Assembly (NCBI RefSeq): GCF_904848665.1 | Contig: NZ_CAJHCQ010000010.1 | Coordinates: forward strand, 124,001 to 188,000 | Length of the DNA stretch: 64,000 bases | Origin: Paraburkholderia hiiakae | GTDB taxonomy: Bacteria > Pseudomonadota > Gammaproteobacteria > Burkholderiales > Burkholderiaceae | Direction of reading: 5' to 3' | Part shown: positions 8,934 through 17,574 of the stretch, piece after piece | How positions within the stretch are numbered: the stretch's first letter is position 1 | Layout of the letters: each line of letters begins with the position of its first letter | Made by a program: the position numbers and the translations under genes | The notes under the pieces: generated by a model | What the model was told of the DNA's origin: nothing | Databases searched by the model: none | The model's input: only the letters and a program-made list of their open reading frames with translations

Positions 8934-10172
8934 ATGAAGTTTGGAAAACTGTCGATTGCCGCTGCCGTCAGCGCGCTTGCGGGCACGCCGTTCGCGTACG
9001 CGCAAAGCAGCGTCACGCTATATGGCGTGATCGACGCAGGCATCAACTATACGAGCAATGTTCAGACCGGACGCACGGCTTCCGGTCTGCACGGCGCGGA
9101 TCAGTACTCGTTTCAGGACGGCGCGACGGGCGGGATACGCGGCAGCCGCTGGGGGCTCAAAGGCGTCGAGGATCTGGGCGGCGGCCTGAAGGCGATTTTC
9201 GTGCTCGAAAACGGCTTTGGGATCGGTAATGGAACGCTCGCGCAAGGCGGCGCCGAATTTGGTCGCCAGGCTTATGTCGGCTTGCAGAATCCCTATGGGA
9301 GCGTGACGCTCGGGCGACAGTACGACTCGGTCGTCGACTATACGCAGCTGTTCCAGTCCGGTGCGATCTGGGCAGGCTACCTCGGCGCGCACGCAGGCGA
9401 CGTGGACAACACGTTGAACACGCGCCGCATCAATAACGCGATCAAGTTCGCCAGCGCCGACTACCACGGGGTGAAGTTCGGTGGCCTCTACAGCTTTGGC
9501 GGCGTACCTGGTTCGATAGGGCATAACCAGGTATGGTCTCTCGGTGCCTCGTACTATGGCGGCCCCTTCGGTTTGGGCGTGGGCTATCTCAACGCGCGCA
9601 ATCCAAACCTGTCCTTCTACGGTACGAACCCCAATGCGGGCACCACGGCGGCGAGCAATAACCTCGGTGGCCTCGGTTCCGCGACGACGCCAGAGTCGAA
9701 TCCGATCTACGCCGGCTACGCGTCGGCCTCGACGACTCAAATCATCAGCGCAGCCGGGTCGTATCAATTGGGCAGCGCAACGTTTGGCGTGAACTACTCG
9801 AACGTGCAATTCCGCGGCCTCGGTTCGAACTCCGGACCCAACCCGTTCGGCTATTCGGGCAATGCGTCATTCGACAACATCGAGGCGAACTTCAGGTATC
9901 AGATCACCCCCGCGTGGCTGGGAGGACTTGCCTATGTCTACACGCACGCGGGCGGCGCGGACGATCGCGGCGTTGCGATCTATCACCAGGTTCAGGCGGG
10001 CACTGACTATTTCCTTTCGAAGCGCACCGATACCTATCTGATCGTCGTCTATCAGCATGCGAGCGGGACCGATTCGTTCGGTCAGCCGGCCGTGGCCTAT
10101 ATCACGGGGCAAACCCCTTCGGCGAGCAATCACCAGATTGCCGTGCGTGTGGGTATTACGCACCGTTTCTAG
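8934..10172 (+). CDS. Outer-membrane porin, Gram-negative (OmpC-like) family
   Basis: The 412-residue product starts with a signal peptide (about residues 1-23, ending in TPFAYA) followed by the mature N-terminus QSSVTLYGVIDAG that is typical of Burkholderia general porins. It ends in phenylalanine after HRF, the C-terminal signal for outer-membrane barrel assembly. AAGGAG lies before the ATG. Trimeric porins of this family let small hydrophilic solutes through the outer membrane; placement next to a catabolic operon suggests substrate-induced expression, which is inference. Confidence 0.92.
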   Translation: MKFGKLSIAAAVSALAGTPFAYAQSSVTLYGVIDAGINYTSNVQTGRTASGLHGADQYSFQDGATGGIRGSRWGLKGVEDLGGGLKAIFVLENGFGIGNGTLAQGGAEFGRQAYVGLQNPYGSVTLGRQYDSVVDYTQLFQSGAIWAGYLGAHAGDVDNTLNTRRINNAIKFASADYHGVKFGGLYSFGGVPGSIGHNQVWSLGASYYGGPFGLGVGYLNARNPNLSFYGTNPNAGTTAASNNLGGLGSATTPESNPIYAGYASASTTQIISAAGSYQLGSATFGVNYSNVQFRGLGSNSGPNPFGYSGNASFDNIEANFRYQITPAWLGGLAYVYTHAGGADDRGVAIYHQVQAGTDYFLSKRTDTYLIVVYQHASGTDSFGQPAVAYITGQTPSASNHQIAVRVGITHRF

Positions 10173-10191
10173 TCTGCGTGGGCGCTCGAAC

Positions 10192-10216
10192 GGCGGCCGG
10201 AGATCCGGCCGCCTTT
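10192..10216 (+). terminator. Intrinsic terminator after the porin gene
   Basis: GGCGGCCGGA, two-base loop, TCCGGCCGCC form a perfect 10-pair stem followed by TTTG on the plus strand, 20 bases after the porin stop. The T run is short. The hairpin also lies between the porin and the convergent lyase gene. Confidence 0.65.
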
Positions 10217-10251
10217 GTCCATTTCTGGAACCGTATCGAATGCTGTCCTGC

Positions 10252-11094
10252 TCAGCGAGCGGCGGCAAGAACGAGCCGGGCGCGCTGGATCACGGGCGCG
10301 TCGATCATCTTGCCGTCGAGCACCGTTGCCGAGCCTGAGCTGGCCTCGGCGGCCTCGATTACGCGTTGCGCCCAGACGCGCTCTTCCGTGGCGGGCGTGA
10401 AGCCGCGATGCGTCGGCGCGATCTGGCGCGGGTGGATGCACAGACGCCCGCCAAAGCCGAACCGCCGTGCGCGTCGCGCGGCGGCTTCGATGGCGTCGGT
10501 GTCGTCGATGGTGGTGGTCACGCCGTCCACGGGAGCGCCAATGCCGGCCACGCGCGAGGCGAAGGTCATGAGCGAGCGAAAGTAGGCAAGCTCCTCGCCA
10601 TCGCCGCCGATGCTGGTGTCGACCTGGAAGTCGACGGTGCCGAACACGAGCCGCTCGACGCCGGGTGCCGAGGCGACTTCCTGTATCGCCGCAAAGCCAG
10701 CGGCCGATTCGAGCAGGGGAACAAGGCGCAGGCCTGCGCGCGAACGAGCCCGTATCGCGGCGAGCGCCGAAGTATCGGCAGCCTTGGGCAGCATGATGCC
10801 GCATACGTCGGGACGGATGGCGAAGGCGCCTACGTCGTCGGCGAACCACGCAGTGTCGGCCCCGTTGATGCGCACGAAGATGTTGCGGCTGCCGCCAGCT
10901 CCGCCCGCGTCGAGCCATGTTGCGACGTCGTCTCGCGCGCGCGTCTTGTCGGGCGGCGCAACGGCGTCTTCGAGATCGACGATGACGGCGTCTGCACCCG
11001 CAGCCAGCGCTTTCGCAAAGCGGTCCGGGCGGTCACCCGGTACGAAGAGCCAGGAGCGGGGTTCGTTGTGTGTATCGGAAGGGAAGATGGGCAT
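10252..11094 (-). CDS. CitE/HpcH-family acyl-CoA lyase
   Basis: The 280-residue product is a CitE-like TIM barrel. These enzymes cleave or form beta-hydroxyacyl-CoA thioesters such as malyl-, citramalyl- or methylmalyl-CoA. Conserved parts are SWLFVPGDRPDRFAKA, VIVDLEDAVAP, the Mg ligands in LLESAAG (Glu) and FGTVDFQVD (Asp), and GFGGRLCIHPRQI. I start at MPIFPSD; an in-frame ATG 54 bases upstream overlaps the MFS gene and is less likely. It is the second gene of a minus-strand pair divergent from an operon of acyl-CoA dehydrogenase, CoA-transferases and hydratase, so it is a good candidate for the final cleavage step of that pathway. Confidence 0.85.
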   Translation of the reverse strand: MPIFPSDTHNEPRSWLFVPGDRPDRFAKALAAGADAVIVDLEDAVAPPDKTRARDDVATWLDAGGAGGSRNIFVRINGADTAWFADDVGAFAIRPDVCGIMLPKAADTSALAAIRARSRAGLRLVPLLESAAGFAAIQEVASAPGVERLVFGTVDFQVDTSIGGDGEELAYFRSLMTFASRVAGIGAPVDGVTTTIDDTDAIEAAARRARRFGFGGRLCIHPRQIAPTHRGFTPATEERVWAQRVIEAAEASSGSATVLDGKMIDAPVIQRARLVLAAAR

Positions 11095-11131
11095 GGCAAT
11101 GGAGTGAAAAGTGAACGTTGACAGGACGGTG

Positions 11132-12538
11132 TTACGACTCGTGCCCATGGCTGCCGCTTATGAGCGCGGAAAGGCTCAGGTTCGAAGCGTTGGCGTCCTC
11201 CTCGGGGGCGAGCGCTTCGAGCGAGAGGCCTCGCGTCTCGATGCCGAGCGTGGCCACCACGAGTACCTGCACGACGAGCAGCACAAGCATGGCCGTGACG
11301 ACGCCGGTGAGTTGATAGCGCCCGTAAAGCCAGACGACGAGCCATGGCGTGAGCACGGTCATCAATCGGCCCAGCGTGTTACAGAAGCCCGACCCGCGCA
11401 TACGCAGATCGGTGGGAAAGAGCTCGGGCACATAGAGGGCCCACGCGAATGCCACCATCGTGTAGATCGTGGTCACAAGCGCAAAGCCAATGACAGCGAG
11501 CAGCGCAGGAGCCGAGACGTTTGGATAGAGCGCCCCGAGGACGATGGCCAGTGCAGAAAAGATCACGATGCCTGGCTTGCGGCCAATGCGGTCACCGGCC
11601 AGCATGCCGATGACGCCGCCGACCGGGCCGCCAAGCGACATCAACGTGGCGAAGCCGAGCGAACTCACGATACTCATGCCGCTTTTGGCCATGAACGAGG
11701 GGATCCACGCGATGAAGCCGTAGATCACGGTATTGAGCACGATCAGAATGACGCTCGCCACAATCGTGCGGCGAAGCATTGCGAGCGAGAAGAGCGCCGT
11801 GAGCGGACGCTGCCGGGGCGGTTGCGCGAGCGCAGGCGCGACACGCGGCAGCGGCTGCACGTTCCCGGCCTCTGCTTCGATCGCTGCGAGCACGCGCTCC
11901 GCTTCCTCGTTACGCCCGTGCGATTCCAGCCAGCGCGGCGACTCCGGCATCTTCTTTCGCAGATACCATACGACCAGGGCCCCGGTCCCCACGATCACGA
12001 ACATCCATCGCCAGCCATAGTGCGGAATGATGAGGTAGCCGAGCAGAGCGGAGACGAACAGCGAGAGGTTCGTGAGCGCCGAGAGCGCCGAGCCCCAGCG
12101 GCCACGCTGCGCCGGTGGCACGAATTCGCTTACGGTGACGTAGCCAACGACGATCTCCGCGCCAAGGCCGATGCCCATGAAAAAGCGCGCGATGACGAGC
12201 CACGTCATGTTCGGCGCGCAGGCGCCCGCAAGCGATGCCACGCCGAAGAGCAGCAGGTTGGCCTGATACGAAAAGCGCCGTCCATAGCGGTCGCCAAGAA
12301 CACCGGCGAGCCAGGCGCCCAACACCATTCCAGCGAAAGTGAGCGAGACGAATTGTGCGTTGTGCGCGAGATCGGACCAGCCGTTCTTGAGCAGCGCGCT
12401 GAGCACGGCTGCGCCCAGATAGATCTCGAAGCCGTCGAGGAACATGCCTCCCGCGACGAGACCCACGATGCGCCAATGAAATCGCGATACCGGGAGCCGA
12501 TCGAGGCGCGCGCCGGCGTTGGGGCTTGCTGTTTGCAT
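11132..12538 (-). CDS. Major facilitator superfamily transporter (organic or aromatic acid type)
   Basis: The 468-residue product has 12 predicted membrane segments and the MFS loop 2-3 signature GVLGDRYGRR, plus GIGLGAEIVVGYVTVSEF and a central hydrophilic loop (about residues 205-250), as in the metabolite:H+ symporter/AAHS group. It is likely an importer of an organic acid, a second uptake route beside the sodium symporter. It starts 58 bases from a regulator palindrome and is followed after 37 bases by the CitE-like gene. Confidence 0.85.
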   Translation of the reverse strand: MQTASPNAGARLDRLPVSRFHWRIVGLVAGGMFLDGFEIYLGAAVLSALLKNGWSDLAHNAQFVSLTFAGMVLGAWLAGVLGDRYGRRFSYQANLLLFGVASLAGACAPNMTWLVIARFFMGIGLGAEIVVGYVTVSEFVPPAQRGRWGSALSALTNLSLFVSALLGYLIIPHYGWRWMFVIVGTGALVVWYLRKKMPESPRWLESHGRNEEAERVLAAIEAEAGNVQPLPRVAPALAQPPRQRPLTALFSLAMLRRTIVASVILIVLNTVIYGFIAWIPSFMAKSGMSIVSSLGFATLMSLGGPVGGVIGMLAGDRIGRKPGIVIFSALAIVLGALYPNVSAPALLAVIGFALVTTIYTMVAFAWALYVPELFPTDLRMRGSGFCNTLGRLMTVLTPWLVVWLYGRYQLTGVVTAMLVLLVVQVLVVATLGIETRGLSLEALAPEEDANASNLSLSALISGSHGHES

Positions 12539-12596
12539 AGCGTCTCCTTTACATCGTCGCTTTGCGAACGATGCTCACTTTGTCCGAATCAATACA

Positions 12597-12606
12597 TGTA
12601 CGTACA
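12597..12606. promoter_or_regulatory. Probable GntR operator, MFS side
   Basis: TGTACGTACA is a perfect palindrome identical to the core at 2749-2758; the flanks ACA before the core also match. It lies 58 bases upstream of the minus-strand MFS start in the second divergent promoter. Confidence 0.62.
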
Positions 12607-12715
12607 AGATAAAACGAAATCCATGCCTGTAAACACCTGGATTGCCCGATTCATACGAAATTCGCTGCTTGATTGTGATGTACCGGTTGACAGCATCATA
12701 TCTCAAGAATAAAGT

Positions 12716-12725
12716 TGTCCGTACA
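12716..12725. promoter_or_regulatory. Probable GntR operator, acyl-CoA dehydrogenase side
   Basis: TGTCCGTACA has one mismatch to the cluster palindrome and lies 47 bases upstream of the acyl-CoA dehydrogenase start. Each divergent promoter thus has one perfect and one single-mismatch copy. Confidence 0.5.
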
Positions 12726-12772
12726 TGTTGTGTCCGAAATTGGTAAATCAAAATCTTATGGAGGAGCAAGGA

Positions 12773-13936
12773 ATGAATGACCGGACCATTGAGCCTGCGG
12801 AGCAGGCGCAGTTGCTGGATGCCATCGATCGTTGGCTCAAACGGGAAGTCGAGCCAGTGGCGATGCGTCACGACCATGAGGACAGCTATCCGACCAGGAT
12901 CGTCGAACAGATGAAGGAGCTGGGACTTTTCGGCGCGACCGTGAGCCAGGAGTACGGCGGCCTCGGACTGCCCGCCACGACGTACGCGCAGATCATCATG
13001 CGGATTTCGTCGGTGTGGATGGCGATCACGGGCATCGTCAACTCGCATCTGATGCTCGCGCTTGCTATCGAAAAGTTCGGCACCGACGCGCAAAAGGAAA
13101 AGTGGCTGCCGAAGCTTGCGAGCGGCGAGATCCGCGGCGGTCTCGCGCTGACCGAGCCGGATGCCGGCACCGACCTCCAGGGCATTCGCGTGACCGCGCG
13201 CCGCGAGGGCGACCACTACGTGATCAATGGCACGAAGACCTGGATCACCAACGGTATTGAAGGATCGTGTTTCGCTTTGCTTGTAAAGACCGACCCGGAC
13301 GCGGTGCCGCGCCACAAGGGCATGAGTCTCTTTATCGCGCCGAAAGCCGAAGGCTTCACGGTTGGCCGGAAGCTGGAGAAGCTCGGCTACAAGTCGATCG
13401 ACTCCGCCGAACTCGTGTTCGACGACTACCGGGTGCCCGCCGACTGCCTGATCGGTGGCGAGGAGGGGCAAGGCTTCTATCAGGCGACGGGCGGCCTCGA
13501 ACTGGGTCGGATCAACGTGGCCGCGCGCGGGGTGGGCATTGCGGAGGGCGCGCTTGCGCTTGCGACGCAGTATGCGCAGATCCGCAAGACGTTCGGCAAG
13601 CCGATCGCGGAACATCAGGCCATCCAGTTGAAGATCGGCGAGATGGCTACCCGTGCACGCGCAGCGCGGCTCCTCGTGCTCGACGCCGCAGAGGCATTCG
13701 ATCGCGGTGAACGTTGCGACATGCAGGCGGGCATGGCTAAGTACTTTGCTTCGGAAGCGGCGCTCGAGAACAGCACGGAGTCGCTGCGCATACACGGCGC
13801 GTACGGCTATTCGAAGGAATATCCCATCGAACGGCTTTACCGCGACGCGCCGCTCACCTGCATCGGCGAGGGCACCAACGAGATGCAGCGCATCATCATC
13901 GCGAAGCAGTGGATCAAAAGGAATGCGATCGCATGA
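12773..13936 (+). CDS. Acyl-CoA dehydrogenase
   Basis: The 387-residue product is a complete FAD-dependent acyl-CoA dehydrogenase. The FAD/substrate motifs LTEPDAGTD and ITNGIEGS are present, as is the C-terminal signature ALENSTESLRIHGAYGYS. The catalytic base region is YRDAPLTCIGEGTNEMQRI, with Glu before GTNE in the glutaryl/isovaleryl-type position. It introduces a double bond into an acyl-CoA and passes electrons to ETF, which is encoded at the end of the same operon. The start is fixed by GGAGGAGCAAGGA just upstream. It overlaps the next gene by four bases. Substrate unknown; with CoA-transferases, a MaoC hydratase and a CitE lyase, a short dicarboxyl-CoA such as methylsuccinyl-CoA is a reasonable guess. 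Confidence 0.9.
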   Translation: MNDRTIEPAEQAQLLDAIDRWLKREVEPVAMRHDHEDSYPTRIVEQMKELGLFGATVSQEYGGLGLPATTYAQIIMRISSVWMAITGIVNSHLMLALAIEKFGTDAQKEKWLPKLASGEIRGGLALTEPDAGTDLQGIRVTARREGDHYVINGTKTWITNGIEGSCFALLVKTDPDAVPRHKGMSLFIAPKAEGFTVGRKLEKLGYKSIDSAELVFDDYRVPADCLIGGEEGQGFYQATGGLELGRINVAARGVGIAEGALALATQYAQIRKTFGKPIAEHQAIQLKIGEMATRARAARLLVLDAAEAFDRGERCDMQAGMAKYFASEAALENSTESLRIHGAYGYSKEYPIERLYRDAPLTCIGEGTNEMQRIIIAKQWIKRNAIA

Positions 13937-15099
13937 AACCGCTCAACGGAATCCGCATCGTCTCGGTCGAGCAGTTCGGCGCGGCCCCTTATGGCTCCAT
14001 GTTTCTGGCCGATCTGGGTGCAGAGGTCATCAAGATCGAGAACGCCGCCATTGGCGGTGACCCCGCACGGCGTACCGGCCCACATCTCCTGGGAGACGAG
14101 GACAGCCAGTATTTCCAGACCTGGAATGCGAACAAGCGCAGCCTCGCTATCGACCTGCGTACCGACGAGGGCAAGGCGACGCTGCGCAAGCTCGTGGAAT
14201 CGTCGGACGCGCTCGTCAACAACCTGCGTGGCGATCTGCCCGTGAAGATGGGGCTGGACTACGCAGGCCTGCGCGATGTCAATCCAGCTATCGTGTGCCT
14301 GCATATTTCCGCCTACGGTCGCGACAACGAGCGCGCGTCATGGCCGGGGTACGACTATCTGATGCAGGCAGAGTCGGGTCTGATGGACTTGACCGGCGAG
14401 CCGGACGGTCCGCCCTCGCGCCTCGGCGCGCCTTCGATCATCGACCACATGACCGGCATCACCGGCGCATTGGGATTGCTCGCCGCGATTCTCGGCGCGC
14501 GCGCGAGCGGCAAAGGCTGCGACGTCGACACATGCCTCTTTGACGTGGCGCTGCACCAGTTGGGCTACGCGGCCATCTGGAACCTGAACGAAGGGCACGA
14601 CGTGACACGTCAGCCCCGGAGTTCGCATTTCTCGCTGACGCCTGTGCAGACGTTCCCCACTGCAGACGGCTGGATTTTCATCATGTGCATGACCGACAAA
14701 TTCTGGCAGGCGCTGCTCGATGGCGTCGAGGCGCGCGAACTGGGCGACGATCCCCGCTTCGCGGACGCCGCTTCGCGTCACGCGAACCGCCAGGCGCTCA
14801 ACGAGCGGCTCGACGCGATTTTCCGTGGCGGCACTTCCGCGCATTGGCTTGCGAAGCTGCAGGGACGTCTGCCGATCGGGCCAGTGCTGAGCGTTGCAGA
14901 GGCGCTGCGTAACCCGCTGCTCACGCGTAACGGCATGATCAGCCACGTGCCGCATCCCGCGCGCGCCGACTTCCGCATGCTGGCCAATCCGTTGAAGATC
15001 GACGGGCAGCGTTTGACGCAAAAGTCGTGTTCCGCACTCGGCCAGGATAATGCCGCCATCCTCCAGAGCCTTTCGCAACAGGAGGAGGCGTTGAAATGA
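13933..15099 (+). CDS. Class III (CaiB/BaiF) CoA-transferase, first copy
   Basis: The 388-residue product belongs to family III CoA-transferases, which move CoA between two carboxylic acids through an enzyme-aspartyl anhydride. It shows the N-terminal LNGIRIVSVEQFGAAPYG, ADLGAEVIKIE, and the region SWPGYDYLMQAESGLMDLTG. The nucleophile is expected in this family about residue 160-170. Overlaps the dehydrogenase stop and the second transferase start (ATGA both), so the two transferases may form a heteromer or act on two acids in one pathway. Confidence 0.88.
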   Translation: MKPLNGIRIVSVEQFGAAPYGSMFLADLGAEVIKIENAAIGGDPARRTGPHLLGDEDSQYFQTWNANKRSLAIDLRTDEGKATLRKLVESSDALVNNLRGDLPVKMGLDYAGLRDVNPAIVCLHISAYGRDNERASWPGYDYLMQAESGLMDLTGEPDGPPSRLGAPSIIDHMTGITGALGLLAAILGARASGKGCDVDTCLFDVALHQLGYAAIWNLNEGHDVTRQPRSSHFSLTPVQTFPTADGWIFIMCMTDKFWQALLDGVEARELGDDPRFADAASRHANRQALNERLDAIFRGGTSAHWLAKLQGRLPIGPVLSVAEALRNPLLTRNGMISHVPHPARADFRMLANPLKIDGQRLTQKSCSALGQDNAAILQSLSQQEEALK

Positions 15100-16229
15100 A
15101 GCTTGCAGGCATTCGCGTACTCGATCTTTCCTCGTTCCTGCCCGGGCCCTACCTCACGCTGGCGCTCGCCGATCACGGTGCGGAGGTGATCAAGGTCGAG
15201 CAACCCGGCGGTGGCGATCCAGGACGCCAGATCGGCCCCGTCGAGGGAGAAGCAACGGTGTTCTTTCGCAACCTGAATCGGGGGAAGAAGAGCGTCACGC
15301 TCGATCTGAAGACTGAAGCGGGGCGCGAGGCGTTGCTCTCGCTTTGCGAAACGGCGGACGTATTGGTGGAATCGTTTCGGCCGGGTGTGGTCAAGCGTCT
15401 TGGCGTGGACTACGAGCGCGTGCGCGAGCGCAATCCGCGCATCGTGTATTGCTCGATCAGCGCGTTTGGGCAGACTGGGCCTTATGCGGCGCGCCCCGCA
15501 CACGATCTTGCCGTTGAGGCGCTTAGCGGCGTGCTCAGCATGACATTGGGCGCGCAGGACGAACCGGCCATGCCCGGCGTGCCGGTGGCGGATCTTCTGG
15601 CGGGGCTGCAGGGACTCTCCGGCATATTGATGGCGCTGCTCGCGCGGGAGAAAACCGGCGTGGGTGACTTTATCGATATCGGCATGCATGACGCGATGCT
15701 TGCGGGTTGCCTGAACATTCTCGGGCCCGCGATGGCCCATGGCGAACAGCCTGTCGCCAAACACCAGCGCACCACGGGCGGCGCGGCGTTCTATCGAACC
15801 TATCGGACTGCTGACGGTCGCTATGTGTCATTGGCGGGGCAGGAGCCAAAGTTCGTCGAGTCGCTGCTCGGCTTCCTTGGGCGGCTCGATCTTCAGGTGC
15901 TATGTACGCGCGGACCCGGGCCGCATCAGCAACCGGTGATCGACTTCCTCGCCCAAACGTTCCTCACCCGAACCGCAGCCGAATGGGATGCGAGCCTGGC
16001 GACGCTCGACCTCTGCTACGCCGTCGTGAAGACTTTGCCGGAGGCACTCGATGACGAGAACGCCGTGTTCCGCGAGATGGTTGTGACGGACGAAGCGGGG
16101 CGGCGTCACATTGCACCGCCCATCCGCTTTGCCAGAGAACCGTCCGAACCGAACCTGCGCGTGCCTGGGCTCGGTGAACACAACGCTGAAATCCTTGGCT
16201 CGAGCCAGACGGCGAGCGCTTCGAAATGA
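15096..16229 (+). CDS. Class III (CaiB/BaiF) CoA-transferase, second copy
   Basis: The 377-residue product is a second family III CoA-transferase with LAGIRVLDLSSFLPGPY at the N-terminus, LADHGAEVIKVEQPGG, NLNRGKKSVTLDLK and the downstream DIGMHDAMLAGCLN. It is clearly divergent from the first copy rather than a recent duplicate: the first copy has MFLADLGAEVIKIENA at the equivalent place. Two adjacent class III transferases in one operon are common where a dicarboxylic acid is activated with succinyl-CoA or acetyl-CoA as donor. It is followed after 23 bases by the MaoC gene. Confidence 0.88.
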   Translation: MKLAGIRVLDLSSFLPGPYLTLALADHGAEVIKVEQPGGGDPGRQIGPVEGEATVFFRNLNRGKKSVTLDLKTEAGREALLSLCETADVLVESFRPGVVKRLGVDYERVRERNPRIVYCSISAFGQTGPYAARPAHDLAVEALSGVLSMTLGAQDEPAMPGVPVADLLAGLQGLSGILMALLAREKTGVGDFIDIGMHDAMLAGCLNILGPAMAHGEQPVAKHQRTTGGAAFYRTYRTADGRYVSLAGQEPKFVESLLGFLGRLDLQVLCTRGPGPHQQPVIDFLAQTFLTRTAAEWDASLATLDLCYAVVKTLPEALDDENAVFREMVVTDEAGRRHIAPPIRFAREPSEPNLRVPGLGEHNAEILGSSQTASASK

Positions 16230-16252
16230 CCCACTGAGAGGGAGCAATTGTA

Positions 16253-16753
16253 ATGAGTGAAACGATGGCAAAGAGTGTGCGCTTTCGGGATGCCGCTGGC
16301 CGCTATTTCGAGGATTTCGAGCCGGGGCACATCTATGAGCATCGGCCCGGCCGAACGATTACGGAAACCGACAATATCTGGTTCACCTTGCTGACGATGA
16401 ACACCCATCCGCTGCACTTCGACAACGCTTACGCGGCGAAATCGGAGTTTGGGCAGGCGCTGGTGAACAGTTGTCTCACGTTGTCGATCGTCGTAGGGAT
16501 GAGCGTGCGAGACGTCAGTCAGCATGCGATCGGCAATCTCGGCTGGGACAAGGTGTTGCTCACGTCACCGGTGTTCGTGGGAGATACGATTTACGCCGAA
16601 TCGGAAGTGCTTTCCAAGCGCGAGTCGAAATCGCGTCCGACGCAAGGGATTGTTACCGTGAGAACGGTCGGGCTCAAGGCGGACGGAACGGAGTTTCTGA
16701 GTTTCGAGCGCACCGTGCTTGTTCCGAAGCGTGGTGCGGGAATTGTCGTGTGA
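16253..16753 (+). CDS. MaoC-like hot-dog hydratase
   Basis: The 166-residue product has one MaoC-type hot-dog domain with TETDNIWFTLLTMNTHPLHF at the position of the (R)-hydratase active site; the usual Asp of the D-x4-H motif is replaced, while the histidines are kept. This variant is seen in MaoC proteins related to mesaconyl- or itaconyl-CoA hydratases. It would hydrate the enoyl-CoA made by the acyl-CoA dehydrogenase, giving the substrate for the CitE-like lyase. AGAGGGAG lies before the ATG. The specific substrate is inferred from context only. Confidence 0.82.
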   Translation: MSETMAKSVRFRDAAGRYFEDFEPGHIYEHRPGRTITETDNIWFTLLTMNTHPLHFDNAYAAKSEFGQALVNSCLTLSIVVGMSVRDVSQHAIGNLGWDKVLLTSPVFVGDTIYAESEVLSKRESKSRPTQGIVTVRTVGLKADGTEFLSFERTVLVPKRGAGIVV

Positions 16754-16760
16754 GAGGGCT

Positions 16761-16782
16761 GCCGACGCGAAAGCGCGTCGGC
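16761..16782 (+). terminator. Hairpin between the MaoC gene and etfB
   Basis: GCCGACGCG, loop AAAG, CGCGTCGGC make a perfect 9-pair stem followed by TGTTTCG. It may partly terminate transcription or protect the upstream message, uncoupling the ETF genes from the pathway genes. Confidence 0.5.
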
Positions 16783-16809
16783 TGTTTCGTCAAGCGAAGG
16801 AGACAGGAT

Positions 16810-17559
16810 TTGAAAGTCGTCGTAGCAGTGAAGCGGGTGGTGGATGCGAACGTGAAGGTCAGCGTGAAGTCGGACGGCACGGGCGTCGACATCGTCAACG
16901 TGAAGATGTCGATGAACCCGTTCGACGAAATCGCCGTGGAAGAAGCGGTGCGTCTGAAGGAAGCGGGCGTGGCGACGGAAGTCATCGCCGTTTCGGCGGG
17001 TGTCACGCAAGCGCAGGAAACGCTGCGCACGGCGCTGGCCATCGGCGCGGATCGCGCGATCCTCATCGAGTCGAACGAAGACCTGCAGCCGCTGGCTGTC
17101 GCCAAGCTGCTGAAGGCGCTGGTCGACAAGGAACAGCCGCAACTGGTCATTCTCGGCAAGCAGGCCATCGACGACGATTCGAACCAGACCGGCCAGATGC
17201 TCGCCGCGCTGGCTGGATTGCCGCAAGCCACGTATGCCTCGAAGGTTGTGGTCGCGGACGGCAAAGCCACCGTGTCGCGTGAAGTGGATGGCGGTGCGGA
17301 AACACTCTCGCTGACGCTGCCCGCAGTCATCACGACGGACCTGCGCCTGAACGAGCCGCGCTACGTCACGCTGCCGAACATCATGAAGGCGAAGAAGAAG
17401 CCCCTCGAAACGGTCAAGCCGGAAGACCTGGGCGTTGACGTCACGCCGCGTCTGAAGACGCTGAAGGTTGTCGAGCCGCCCAAGCGTAGCGCAGGCGTGA
17501 AGGTGCCGGACGTGAAGACGCTGGTCGAGAAGCTGAAGACGGAAGCCAAGGTGCTGTAA
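16810..17559 (+). CDS. etfB: Electron transfer flavoprotein beta subunit (general type)
   Basis: The 249-residue product is a group I ETF beta subunit: AVKRVVDANVKVSVKSDG near the N-terminus, MSMNPFDEIAVEEAVRLKEA, and the conserved recognition-loop region NEPRYVTLPNIMKAKKKPL. The start is an unusual TTG, chosen because AAGGAG sits seven bases before it and the protein then begins exactly where family members do. With the alpha subunit it carries electrons from the acyl-CoA dehydrogenase to ETF-quinone oxidoreductase. It is distinct from the second ETF pair at 45.0-46.8 kb. A hairpin lies just upstream. Confidence 0.93.
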   Translation: MKVVVAVKRVVDANVKVSVKSDGTGVDIVNVKMSMNPFDEIAVEEAVRLKEAGVATEVIAVSAGVTQAQETLRTALAIGADRAILIESNEDLQPLAVAKLLKALVDKEQPQLVILGKQAIDDDSNQTGQMLAALAGLPQATYASKVVVADGKATVSREVDGGAETLSLTLPAVITTDLRLNEPRYVTLPNIMKAKKKPLETVKPEDLGVDVTPRLKTLKVVEPPKRSAGVKVPDVKTLVEKLKTEAKVL

Positions 17560-17574
17560 GGAGATCAGACGAAA

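Noticed and set aside
11111..12712. 533-codon plus-strand ORF opposite the MFS gene
   Set aside because: It is antisense to a clear 12-helix transporter and has the His/Arg/Glu-rich composition of an antisense shadow frame.
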